Assembly: GCF_002483235.1 (NCBI RefSeq)
Contig: NZ_DLHN01000019.1
Span: forward strand, 1-64,000
Length of the DNA: 64,000 nt
Reading direction: 5' to 3'
DNA from: Pedobacter glucosidilyticus
GTDB taxonomy: Bacteria; Bacteroidota; Bacteroidia; Sphingobacteriales; Sphingobacteriaceae
Shown: in pieces, positions 1 through 8,835 of the stretch
How positions within the stretch are numbered: the first letter of the stretch is position 1
Layout: every line of letters starts with the position of its first letter
The notes under the pieces: generated by a model
Databases searched by the model: none
Seen by the model: the letters and a program-made list of their open reading frames with translations, nothing else
What the model was told of the DNA's origin: nothing
Translations under genes and position numbers: made by a program

Positions 1-616
1 CTGGCTTTAAATCATCTTGTTTAATTAAGAAAACCTGTTCTATTAAAGCAATGTCTGGTTTGTTTTTTATTTGATAAATGAGTTTATGCTGTTTCTCACT
101 TCTAGGTTTCATCCTGATAGTAAAAAAAGCATTCAATAAGCCCACACCTTCTAAATTATAAACAGAAGAATCTTTCTTTATTTCATAAAAACTATTTTTT
201 AAATCGCTAATGATTTCCTTTTTTAAAGGATGTTTAATTTGAGTATCCGAAACAAAAGCTACCAAATAATAAGCGCTATCAATTTTGAGTTCTTTAGCAT
301 AAGCTTTAACTTCTTTAATAGGTTTGTCTAGATAAAAAGATGCTCTATCCCAAGAATAAGATTCTATTATTTCTCTCTTTATTTTCAATCTATAATTATA
401 ATACTTATCAAAGTCTCCTGAAAGATGTTTAATTACCTCCAAACTATCTTTCTTGCTTAAAATAACGGTATCTCTTAAGCTAGTTTTGAAACTTTCGTAA
501 TTAAAAGTCTGTGTTTGAGCATTAACATGCAAAAAAGAAATCCAAATAAACAGTATAAATACAGCAGTAGATTTAATAACACCTACTTCCATAGGTTTTG
601 AAACATGTTTTTTCAT
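1..616 (-). CDS. Hypothetical secreted protein, 3' end beyond the left edge
   Basis: The frame is open from an ATG at 616 to the window edge, giving about 205 residues without a stop. The N terminus has basic residues followed by a hydrophobic stretch (STAVFILFIWISFLHVNA), which looks like a signal peptide cleaved after NA, so the protein is probably exported. The rest is rich in Lys, Asp and Tyr, with no motif I recognise. A second possible start is the Met at codon 9. It is divergent from dnaE, with a 174-bp gap that must hold both promoters. The function is unknown and the C terminus is missing from the window. Confidence 0.7.
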   Translation of the reverse strand, partial: MKKHVSKPMEVGVIKSTAVFILFIWISFLHVNAQTQTFNYESFKTSLRDTVILSKKDSLEVIKHLSGDFDKYYNYRLKIKREIIESYSWDRASFYLDKPIKEVKAYAKELKIDSAYYLVAFVSDTQIKHPLKKEIISDLKNSFYEIKKDSSVYNLEGVGLLNAFFTIRMKPRSEKQHKLIYQIKNKPDIALIEQVFLIKQDDLKP

Positions 617-790
617 AGTTACTAAATATGCTTATTATATGAATAAATTCAAAATAATGTTGATAGTTTAAATGAGCAAACAAGTTATCAACACCCCAAA
701 ATCACACAATTTTTTTGGTAAATTTGAGCTTAGTCAGGCAGAATAATCTTCATCTGCCAAACTCCTCATTCACAAAAACATATCATTACG

Positions 791-3700
791 ATGTATTTAA
801 TTTTTGATACCGAAACCACTGGATTACCTAAAAGATGGGACGCCCCTATTACCGATACAGATAACTGGCCGAGGTGTATTCAAATTGCATGGCAATTACA
901 TGATGATATGGGGAAACTCATCTCCAATGAGGATTATTTAATTAAACCAGAGGGCTTTAATATCCCTTACGATGCCGAAAAAGTTCATGGTATTTCTACC
1001 GAGCTAGCCGCTGCAGAAGGATTTCCTTTAGCAGATGTTTTAGTAAAATTTAATGCTGCCATTGCACAAGCTAAATTTATTGTAGGGCAAAACATCAAGT
1101 TTGACTTAAACATTATGGGTTGCGAGTTCCACCGCTTTCAAATAGCTACAGAACTTAACAACAAACCTATTTTAGATACCTGTACAGAAGTTACTGCTAG
1201 CTTATTACAGTTACCTGGTGGTAGAGGCGGAAAATTTAAACTCCCTAATTTAACAGAGCTTCACCAATACCTATTTAAAGTACCTTTTGGCGAAGCACAT
1301 AATGCAACAGCTGATGTTGAAGCTACCACCCGATGCTTTTTTGAACTTCTTAGAAAAGACGTTTTTACAACGCAAGAATTACAAACTGATGAAGCTTATC
1401 TAACTCAGTTTAAAACAGCCAACCCAGAAACTATTCGCCCAGTTGGTTTAAAACACATTAACCTCAAAGAAGCTTCCGAAGCGCTTAGAAAAAGTACAAA
1501 ACAGCAACATGATGTTAATCAAATTAACAGCGATAGTTTTGCTAGCCTGGCAGATGTAAGTTTTGCACATCTGCATAACCATACCCAATTTTCTATTTTA
1601 CAATCTACAGCATCTGTAGCAGATTTGGTAAAAGCAGCTGCAAAATATAAAATGCCAGCTGTTGCCATTACAGACCATGCCAATATGATGGGGGCTTTCC
1701 ATTTCGTAAGTCAGGTTTTAAACCATAATAAAGCAGCAGAAGCAAAAAATAAAGTTGCCTTAGAAAATGGTGAAGCACCAACAGAAACCATTATTAAACC
1801 GATTGTAGGCTGCGAGTTTTTTGTTTGCGATAACCATAAAGACAAAAGCAGAAAAGACAATGGCTACCAAGTTGTATTTTTGGCAAAGAATAAAAAAGGC
1901 TATCATAATTTAGCTAAAATGTCTTCTATTGCTTATACAAGTGGCTTTTATTATGTACCCCGGATAGACAGACAAATTATAGAGCAGTATAAAGAAGATA
2001 TTATGGTGCTTTCTGGAAACCTTTATGGTGAAATCCCAAGTAAGGTTTTAAACATGGGCGAAAACCAAGCAGAGGAAGCCTTAATCTGGTGGAAACAAAC
2101 CTTCGGCGAGGATTTTTATATCGAGCTGATGCGCCATAATCAGGAAGATGAAAATCGGGTAAACCAAACTTTAATAAACTTAGCTAAAAAACATCAGGTT
2201 AAACTTATTGCCACCAATAATACTTATTACATCAATAAAGAAGATGCTCATCCGCATGATATTTTACTATGCGTAAAAGATGGCGAGAAGTTCTCTACAC
2301 CAAAAGGACGTGGAAGAGGTTTCCGTTATGCCTTACCAAACGACGAGTATTATTTTAAATCTACCGATGAGATGAAAAAGCTGTTTTCTGATATTCCGGA
2401 GGCCATTATTAACATTTCTGATGTAATTGATAAAGTAGAAATTTACTCGCTTTATCGCGATGTTTTGCTTCCTAAATTTGATATTCCGGAAGAGTTTTTA
2501 GTTCCAGAAGACGAAGCTGATGGAGGTAAAAGAGGAGAAAATAAATACCTTGCTCATTTAACCTATGTCGGCGCAGCAAAACGTTATAATGAAATTACTC
2601 CTGAAATTAGAGAGCGTTTAGATTTTGAGCTTAAAACTATAGAAAATACCGGTTACCCGGGATATTTCTTAATTGTTCAGGATTTTATTGCCAAAGCCAG
2701 AGAAATGGACGTTTCTGTAGGCCCAGGAAGGGGTTCGGCAGCAGGTTCTGCAGTAGCCTATTGTTTAGGTATTACCAATATAGACCCTATTGCTTATGAT
2801 TTACTTTTCGAGCGTTTCTTAAATCCAGACAGGGTTTCCATGCCCGATATTGATATCGACTTTGATGATGAAGGTCGTGGCCGAGTGATGGATTACGTTA
2901 TCAAAAAATATGGAGCCAGCCAAGTAGCGCAAATCATCACTTACGGTACTATGGCGGCAAAATCATCTATCAGAGATACCGCCCGTGTGCTAGATTTACC
3001 ACTTTTTGAGGCTGATAAAATTGCTAAGCTCATCCCTAACTTAAAGCTGAATAAGATTTTCAATATGGATGAACAAGCGCTTAGAAGTGCGCTCCGCTCT
3101 GAGGAGATGGAAAACGTTCAGCAATTAATTGCTTTGGCCAATGGGAATGATTTAGGTGCCGAAACCATCAAACAAGCAAAAGTTCTGGAAGGTTCTTTAA
3201 GAAATACCGGTATTCATGCTTGCGGGGTAATCATTACTCCTGACGATATTACTAATTTCGTTCCGGTTGCAACTGCAAAAGACTCTGATTTATATGTTAC
3301 CCAATTTGATAACTCGGTAGTAGAAAGTGCTGGTTTATTAAAAATGGACTTTTTAGGTCTTAAAACGCTTACGCTGATAAAAGACACTGTTAAGTTGGTT
3401 AAACACCGACTGGGTATTGATTTAGACCCTGATACCTTCCCTATTGATGACGAAAAAACTTATGAACTTTTCCAACGTGGTGAAACGGTAGGTATTTTCC
3501 AGTACGAGTCGCCCGGAATGCAAAAGTACATGAAAGAGCTAAAGCCAACCGTTTTTGGTGATTTAATTGCCATGAATGCGCTTTACAGACCAGGACCATT
3601 GGAGTATATCCCTAGTTTCATTAGAAGAAAAAATGGAGAAGAAGAAATAAAATACGATTTAGATGCCTGCGAAGAATACCTAAAAGAAACCTACGGAATT

Positions 3701-5155
3701 ACGGTTTACCAAGAGCAAGTGATGCTACTTTCCCAAAAACTTGCTGGCTTTACCAAAGGTGAGGCAGACGTTTTACGTAAAGCGATGGGTAAAAAGCAAA
3801 AAGATGTTTTGGATAAAATGAAACCTAAATTTGTGCAACAAGCTGCAGAAAAAGGTCATGACCCTAAAACATTAGAAAAAATATGGAAAGACTGGGAAGC
3901 TTTTGCGAGTTACGCTTTTAACAAATCTCACTCTACCTGTTACGCTTGGATTGCCTACCAAACTGCATATTTAAAAGCCCACTACCCTGCCGAATATATG
4001 GCTGCTGTACTATCAAATAACATGAATGATATTAAGCAGGTAACTTTCTTTATGGAAGAATGTAAGCGTATGGGTTTGGAAGTTTTAGGTCCGGATGTGA
4101 ATGAGTCTTATTATAAATTTACTGTAAATGAGCAATATGCTATCCGATTTGGTATGGGTGCTATTAAAGGTGTAGGAGCCGGAGCAGTTGAAACCATCGT
4201 AGAAAACCGTAAAACAGGTAAATACAAATCTATTTTTGATTTAGCCAAACGTATTGATTTAAGAGCTGCCAATAAAAAAGCTCTTGAAAATCTTGTTCTG
4301 GCAGGCGGATTTGATTGTTTTGAAAATACCCATAGAGCTCAATATTTTTATGATGATGGTGATGGAGCATCGCCACTTGAAAAAGCAATTAAATACGGTG
4401 CTAAGCATAAAGAAAATGAAAATTCCTCTCAAGGAAGTTTATTTGGAGGCTCAAGCAATGTAGAAATTGCAGAGCCTACGCTATCTCCTTGCGAAGAATG
4501 GGGAGCTATGGAAAAACTTGCTAAAGAAAAAGAAGTTGTTGGGATTTACATCTCAGGGCATCCTTTAGATGAGTATAAATTGGTTTTAAATAAATATTGT
4601 TCTAGCGGTAATCTTACCATTTTTAATGATATTGAAAAAGGTGCCGATTTCCAATTTAAAGTTGGCGGTATTGTGACCGCTATCAGGCACATGACTACTA
4701 AAGACGGTAGAGGCTGGGGTATTTTTAAGCTTGAGGGATATGATGATGCTTTTGAATTTACCATTTATAGAGATGAATATCTGAAATTTAAACACCATTT
4801 GATTGTCAATAATTATCTTTATATCAAAGGAAATGTAAGCTACTTTTCTAATCCAGACGGTACTAAAAGGCATCGTATTTCTTATACAGATTTTACAGAC
4901 CTTAGAGATGTTCTGGAAAAACAATCTACCAAAATTGATATTAGTGTGGATATAAGCGAGATAAGTGATGAATTTATTCAGAGTTTAAATCAAGTGATAT
5001 CAAACCATAGTGGCTCCAAAAAATTAAGCTTTGTTATTTTGGATAAAAAAGACCGCTTAAAAGTAGATATGCAAAGCAAAACCAAACAAATTAATATTTG
5101 TAAAGAGCTTTTAAGCCAGTTGGATGAATTGGAAGTAGATTATGTATTAAATTAG
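791..5155 (+). CDS. dnaE: DNA polymerase III alpha subunit with fused N-terminal proofreading exonuclease
   Basis: This is the replicative polymerase. Residues 1-190 form a DEDDh (DnaQ/epsilon-type) exonuclease with ExoI DTETTG, ExoII around GQNIKFDLN and ExoIII HNATADVEAT. The PHP domain starts at about residue 258 (HLHNH at 260-264). The polymerase core has GPGRGSAAGSAVAY and the catalytic PDIDIDFDDEGRGR (from 685). A helix-hairpin-helix lies near 1121 (GMGAIKGVGAGA), followed by an OB fold near 1290. At 1454 aa it is longer than the roughly 1160 aa of E. coli DnaE because of the N-terminal domain. In PolC the exonuclease is inserted inside PHP; here it precedes it, so this is a DnaE-type enzyme. 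Several PHP metal ligands are replaced (Q360, N477, Y479), suggesting that the fused exonuclease does the proofreading. The ATG at 791 is the only sensible start. Confidence 0.97.
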   Translation: MYLIFDTETTGLPKRWDAPITDTDNWPRCIQIAWQLHDDMGKLISNEDYLIKPEGFNIPYDAEKVHGISTELAAAEGFPLADVLVKFNAAIAQAKFIVGQNIKFDLNIMGCEFHRFQIATELNNKPILDTCTEVTASLLQLPGGRGGKFKLPNLTELHQYLFKVPFGEAHNATADVEATTRCFFELLRKDVFTTQELQTDEAYLTQFKTANPETIRPVGLKHINLKEASEALRKSTKQQHDVNQINSDSFASLADVSFAHLHNHTQFSILQSTASVADLVKAAAKYKMPAVAITDHANMMGAFHFVSQVLNHNKAAEAKNKVALENGEAPTETIIKPIVGCEFFVCDNHKDKSRKDNGYQVVFLAKNKKGYHNLAKMSSIAYTSGFYYVPRIDRQIIEQYKEDIMVLSGNLYGEIPSKVLNMGENQAEEALIWWKQTFGEDFYIELMRHNQEDENRVNQTLINLAKKHQVKLIATNNTYYINKEDAHPHDILLCVKDGEKFSTPKGRGRGFRYALPNDEYYFKSTDEMKKLFSDIPEAIINISDVIDKVEIYSLYRDVLLPKFDIPEEFLVPEDEADGGKRGENKYLAHLTYVGAAKRYNEITPEIRERLDFELKTIENTGYPGYFLIVQDFIAKAREMDVSVGPGRGSAAGSAVAYCLGITNIDPIAYDLLFERFLNPDRVSMPDIDIDFDDEGRGRVMDYVIKKYGASQVAQIITYGTMAAKSSIRDTARVLDLPLFEADKIAKLIPNLKLNKIFNMDEQALRSALRSEEMENVQQLIALANGNDLGAETIKQAKVLEGSLRNTGIHACGVIITPDDITNFVPVATAKDSDLYVTQFDNSVVESAGLLKMDFLGLKTLTLIKDTVKLVKHRLGIDLDPDTFPIDDEKTYELFQRGETVGIFQYESPGMQKYMKELKPTVFGDLIAMNALYRPGPLEYIPSFIRRKNGEEEIKYDLDACEEYLKETYGITVYQEQVMLLSQKLAGFTKGEADVLRKAMGKKQKDVLDKMKPKFVQQAAEKGHDPKTLEKIWKDWEAFASYAFNKSHSTCYAWIAYQTAYLKAHYPAEYMAAVLSNNMNDIKQVTFFMEECKRMGLEVLGPDVNESYYKFTVNEQYAIRFGMGAIKGVGAGAVETIVENRKTGKYKSIFDLAKRIDLRAANKKALENLVLAGGFDCFENTHRAQYFYDDGDGASPLEKAIKYGAKHKENENSSQGSLFGGSSNVEIAEPTLSPCEEWGAMEKLAKEKEVVGIYISGHPLDEYKLVLNKYCSSGNLTIFNDIEKGADFQFKVGGIVTAIRHMTTKDGRGWGIFKLEGYDDAFEFTIYRDEYLKFKHHLIVNNYLYIKGNVSYFSNPDGTKRHRISYTDFTDLRDVLEKQSTKIDISVDISEISDEFIQSLNQVISNHSGSKKLSFVILDKKDRLKVDMQSKTKQINICKELLSQLDELEVDYVLN

Positions 5156-5195
5156 AAAAAAGTTTTGATAATGGAGAACTATTTGCGTTTAATAG

Positions 5196-6368
5196 CTAGC
5201 TGTCAAACTTAATATTTCTAAAGTTGATAACTCCGTTTTCCGAGGTTTCATAATCATCAGGACCATCATAAATTACTTGTGTAGATGTGATATCTTGTCC
5301 AACAACTTTTCTAAGATAATTTAAGTTATTTAAAAAATCTCTTGTAAAAGCTTTAGCTGATTTAATTTCATAAGCATGAAGTTGCAAACCTTTTTCTTCT
5401 ACTAAATCAACTTCATGTTGAGATTTATCTCTATAAAAATATAAATTAGGTAATTTACCTTTGTTAAATCTATTTTTCATAAACTCTAACACCACCAAAT
5501 TCTCAAAAATAGCACCTCGCAAAGGATGAGCATCTAAATGTTGCTCATTTTCTATACCTAACAAAAAGCAGGCTAATGCGGTATCATAAAAATATATTTT
5601 AGGAGATTTCACTAACCTTTTACCAATATTTCTAAAAAAAGGTGGTAACCTAAATACTACATAGGATGCTTCTAGAGTATTTAACCATTCTTGTATTGTA
5701 GGTACCGATACACCTATCTCATTAGATAATGAAGAAGCATTAAACTCCGAACCTACCCTACCAGCACACAACTTCATAAACACTTGAAAACGATTAATAT
5801 CCTTGATATTTAACAACTGTCTTACATCTCTTTCTATATAAGTGTTATAATAATTTTGTGTTACATCATTTGCAGGAATTCCCTTAGCCCAAACAGCCGG
5901 ATAACCACCATTTAAGAGTAAAGTATTGGTACTTGTATTTTTATGTTCGCCAATTTCATTTAATGATAAAGGTAATAAGGTAAGTATAGCTGCCCTACCA
6001 GCTAATGATTGCGTAACGCTTTGTAATAAAGCAAAATTACTACTACCGGTTAATACATATTTAGCATCCTCATGCTCATCTACGATAACCTGTAAATAAG
6101 AAAATAGCTCTGGGATATGCCGGGCTTCATCTATAATTAATCCGCCAAGATGCTCCTCTAAAAAAGCTTTTGGTGCTGCCATTACTTGCTCTCTGGTAGT
6201 AGGATTTTCCAAATTGATGTAATGATAATTTGGAAACTGATGCTTGCACAAAGAAGTTTTTCCAGATTGCCTAGGGCCTGTAACCACTATGATGGTATAT
6301 AATTTTGATAATCGATTTAACTCGCTATCTAATATCCTTAATATAAACTCTTTTGATGAAATAGCCAT
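5196..6368 (-). CDS. AAA_14/DUF4143-type ATPase (copy 1)
   Basis: This 390-aa protein belongs to the widespread AAA_14 plus DUF4143 ATPases, whose biological role is not settled. Walker A is GPRQSGKT (31-38), Walker B LIIDEA (77-82) and a sensor-like LTGSSN lies at 106-111. A probable winged-helix segment follows (about 205-240), then a C-terminal domain with HEVDLV (D321) and YEIKSA (E334, K336). The D...ExK spacing resembles a PD-(D/E)XK nuclease core. The gene is convergent with dnaE. It has two copies of a palindrome upstream, one ending just before the ATG, each associated with a Bacteroidota promoter, so autoregulation is plausible. A paralogue lies at 16599-17720. The family assignment is firm; activity as a nuclease is inference. 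Confidence 0.9.
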   Translation of the reverse strand: MAISSKEFILRILDSELNRLSKLYTIIVVTGPRQSGKTSLCKHQFPNYHYINLENPTTREQVMAAPKAFLEEHLGGLIIDEARHIPELFSYLQVIVDEHEDAKYVLTGSSNFALLQSVTQSLAGRAAILTLLPLSLNEIGEHKNTSTNTLLLNGGYPAVWAKGIPANDVTQNYYNTYIERDVRQLLNIKDINRFQVFMKLCAGRVGSEFNASSLSNEIGVSVPTIQEWLNTLEASYVVFRLPPFFRNIGKRLVKSPKIYFYDTALACFLLGIENEQHLDAHPLRGAIFENLVVLEFMKNRFNKGKLPNLYFYRDKSQHEVDLVEEKGLQLHAYEIKSAKAFTRDFLNNLNYLRKVVGQDITSTQVIYDGPDDYETSENGVINFRNIKFDS

Positions 6369-6369
6369 T

Positions 6370-6388
6370 TTTAAAGTACAACTTTAAA
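6370..6388. promoter_or_regulatory. Palindrome at the start of ATPase copy 1 (proximal site)
   Basis: TTTAAAGT-aca-ACTTTAAA is a perfect 8-bp inverted repeat with a 3-nt spacer, ending one base before the ATG complement at 6366-6368. It lies over the predicted transcription start of the proximal promoter, so a bound protein would block initiation or ribosome entry. An identical copy is at 6503-6521. Confidence 0.7.
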
Positions 6389-6394
6389 TCTGTC

Positions 6395-6425
6395 CAAATA
6401 TAGATTTATTTTCACCGAATTACAA
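6395..6425 (-). promoter_or_regulatory. Proximal promoter of ATPase copy 1
   Basis: On the minus strand TTG is followed after 20 nt by TATATTTG (complement of 6395-6402), matching the Bacteroidota -33/-7 consensus TTG, 19-21 nt, TAnnTTTG. Initiation would fall inside or next to the palindrome at 6370-6388. Confidence 0.6.
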
Positions 6426-6498
6426 ATAGCATCAACTACTTGATTTTAAAAATACAAACATAAAACACCTAAAATTCAAATTTTTATAATTAAATAGA

Positions 6499-6529
6499 CA
6501 AATTTAAAGTACAACTTTAAATCCGCCAA
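6499..6529 (-). promoter_or_regulatory. Distal promoter of ATPase copy 1 with palindrome in the spacer
   Basis: Minus-strand TTG, 20 nt, TAAATTTG (complement of 6499-6506). The second copy of the palindrome (6503-6521) fills most of the spacer and overlaps the -7 box, the classic position of a repressor operator. Confidence 0.55.
6503..6521. promoter_or_regulatory. Palindrome upstream of ATPase copy 1 (distal site)
   Basis: Exact second copy of TTTAAAGT-aca-ACTTTAAA, 133 bp from the first. The similarity continues on one side (ATCTGTCCAAA against ATCCGCCAAA), so the repeated unit is a little longer than the palindrome. Read as an operator of the ATPase gene. Confidence 0.65.
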
Positions 6530-6546
6530 AAAAGATATGTATATCC

Positions 6547-8835
6547 TTAAAAAGGGTATCCAATAGCTAAATTGAAAACTAGATTTTCTCTACGCCAATC
6601 TCTGTTACCAAAATCTATTTGGTTTAAAACCCAACGTTCACCATCAGGTAAATAAGGTTTTCGGATAGGAAATGCTAAATCTCCCCTCAAAATCAGAAAA
6701 GATAAATCAAAACGCAAACCAACGCCTGTTCCTACAGCCAATTCTTTCATAAAATCTTTAGATAAAACAGCACCTGGTCGGTTTGGATCGTTGTTAGCCA
6801 TCCAGATATTACCTGCATCAATAAAAGCTGCACCTTCTACAATAGAAAATAATTTTGCTCTATATTCTGCATTCAACTCCAATTTAAAATCTCCAGATTG
6901 GTCTGGTAAAAAGCTATCCTCATCAACATTATAACGGAAAGTACCAGGACCTAAAGACCGAGCCCTGAATGCTCTGATGCTATTTGTTCCACCAGAGAAA
7001 AACTGTTTGATAAAAGGTAAAGAACTGGAGTTTCCATAAGGTAAGCCAGCTCCAATAATAATTCTACTAGCTAACCTGTTTCTGTCATTAAGCTTAAGGT
7101 AATACCTAAAATCATGTTCGGTTTTAGCAAACTCGCTATAAGGAACATTCAAAATGGTAGCAGTATCACCTCTTTGTACATTACCATTTTTTATTAAACC
7201 TGTAATAGTGGCAGATAAATCTATAGAACCTTTATAGTAAAAAGTGTGTGTTTTACTGGTTTCTGTGGTATTGGTAAAAGTAAAGCTATAAGTTGGACCA
7301 AAAATTAATTGTTTTTCTATCACTCTTGCTAAAGATGGTATACTATCAATTTGACGCCTATATAAATCAGAAACATTAAAAGAATTTACATAAGTAATAT
7401 CAATTACATTAAGTTGGTGTTCTTTACGGATTTCTTCTTTCCATAAATAGCCAAAGGAGGCTTTAAAAGTGTTTAAAGAATATAATTTCACCCTATTCTG
7501 GAACTCATAACCTAAAGTTGCTCTGGTTTTAGGGACAAAAGCACTGGTACCATTGATATTAAAAGGTGTTATAAAACGTGGCCAAACCAAACTAGCATCA
7601 GCACCAAAGCGATAAACATTAAAGCCTTGGTTTTGACCTGATACTTGTGTCTCCATCCCACCAAAACCTGTAATGGTTAATTGTTCTGCTCCTTTAAAGG
7701 TATTGCGATTTATCCAGTTTAGATTTAACTCTGTACCAGTATAATTAGCTGAGTTTGTTTTCCCTAACAACTCAAAACGGATAGATTTTTTCTCTCTTGG
7801 TGTTAAATAATAATAAGCATCCAAGACATGACGAACAGAATCAGACTCTTTGAATTGATTTTTGACGAATCTGAAAACACCTAAATTTACCAATCTGTTA
7901 AGCGATAAATTATGATCAGTACGGTTGTAAACATCTCCTTTATGGAAAAACAAAGTACGATCAAAAACCTGAGGTTTAAAAAGTGGATCGCCATCATCAA
8001 TAATTTTAAAATCTTTATAAGCAACTGCCGAGTCTTTATTTAACCGCCTTTCTTTTCTTAAAGAATAATCAGGGTAAATGTAAATATCATCTATCGTATA
8101 AACTTGTTTGGCATTAATAGGGGTTTCTTTTTTTACTTCTACTAATAAATCTACCTGCTGGTTTCCAACGGTACTATCAACTTTAACAATTAAATAATCT
8201 GGCCCGAAATAATAAAAGCCTTTCTCTTTTAAGCGTACATCGATACGCTCCCGCTCGGCCTTAATTTTGTCTAAATCGTAAGCTTCCGTTGGTTTTAGGA
8301 AAGTATTAACTTCTGTTTCTTTGATGGCTTGAGTTAATACCGATGAATCTTGAGGAAAAATCACCTTCCTTATCTTATATTGTTTTTTGGTTTGCACCGA
8401 GTATTGGGCTTTTACTCTTCTGTTTCTTTCGGTAGAATCGGCGGTTGTTTCTGCTAAAAAATATCCTTTATTTTCTAAGCGGTTTTGGATGATAGATGCA
8501 TTATAATCCAAATCTACCTGACTCATGAATACAGGAGGTTCGCCAACTTTATTCTTCAGCCAGTTTCTTAAACCCTTCTCTTTTTTAGGAGTTCCGGCTA
8601 TGTTGTAAAAAAATAATTTTGGTCTTAAACCTAAAATAGTTGAGTTAGGTTTGGGTCTTAACACACCTTCCAATTCTGATGTTAAGCTTTTACGCTCGCT
8701 TTTGGTAGTTTCTTTATCTGTAATTGTAACTTCTGCCCCTGTATAAAGTTGCTCGCCTTTAGGCAAATACTTGATATTGCTACAAGCAGACATCAAGAAA
8801 ATAACCATAAAAACTATCAAATATCTATTTATCAT
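6547..8835 (-). CDS. tamL: TamL: lipoprotein Omp85-family outer-membrane assembly protein (BamA/TamA family)
   Basis: A 762-aa outer-membrane protein with a lipoprotein signal ending in LMSAC (Cys18), then POTRA-like repeats to about residue 340 and a C-terminal beta-barrel. The barrel includes GGTNSIRAFRARSLGPG, the typical G-x-R-x-x-R-G-like Omp85 signature, and ends in Phe. Lipidated TamA, called TamL, is typical of Bacteroidota. Its ATG overlaps the tamB stop by 4 bp (ATGA, 8832-8835), so the two are translationally coupled and should form a TamB-TamL envelope module moving proteins or lipids to the outer membrane. The predicted role follows from family knowledge; no cargo is evident. Confidence 0.9.
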   Translation of the reverse strand: MINRYLIVFMVIFLMSACSNIKYLPKGEQLYTGAEVTITDKETTKSERKSLTSELEGVLRPKPNSTILGLRPKLFFYNIAGTPKKEKGLRNWLKNKVGEPPVFMSQVDLDYNASIIQNRLENKGYFLAETTADSTERNRRVKAQYSVQTKKQYKIRKVIFPQDSSVLTQAIKETEVNTFLKPTEAYDLDKIKAERERIDVRLKEKGFYYFGPDYLIVKVDSTVGNQQVDLLVEVKKETPINAKQVYTIDDIYIYPDYSLRKERRLNKDSAVAYKDFKIIDDGDPLFKPQVFDRTLFFHKGDVYNRTDHNLSLNRLVNLGVFRFVKNQFKESDSVRHVLDAYYYLTPREKKSIRFELLGKTNSANYTGTELNLNWINRNTFKGAEQLTITGFGGMETQVSGQNQGFNVYRFGADASLVWPRFITPFNINGTSAFVPKTRATLGYEFQNRVKLYSLNTFKASFGYLWKEEIRKEHQLNVIDITYVNSFNVSDLYRRQIDSIPSLARVIEKQLIFGPTYSFTFTNTTETSKTHTFYYKGSIDLSATITGLIKNGNVQRGDTATILNVPYSEFAKTEHDFRYYLKLNDRNRLASRIIIGAGLPYGNSSSLPFIKQFFSGGTNSIRAFRARSLGPGTFRYNVDEDSFLPDQSGDFKLELNAEYRAKLFSIVEGAAFIDAGNIWMANNDPNRPGAVLSKDFMKELAVGTGVGLRFDLSFLILRGDLAFPIRKPYLPDGERWVLNQIDFGNRDWRRENLVFNLAIGYPF

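Noticed and set aside
791..5155. PolC-type polymerase
   Set aside because: The exonuclease precedes the PHP domain rather than being inserted in it, and the core motifs are those of DnaE.
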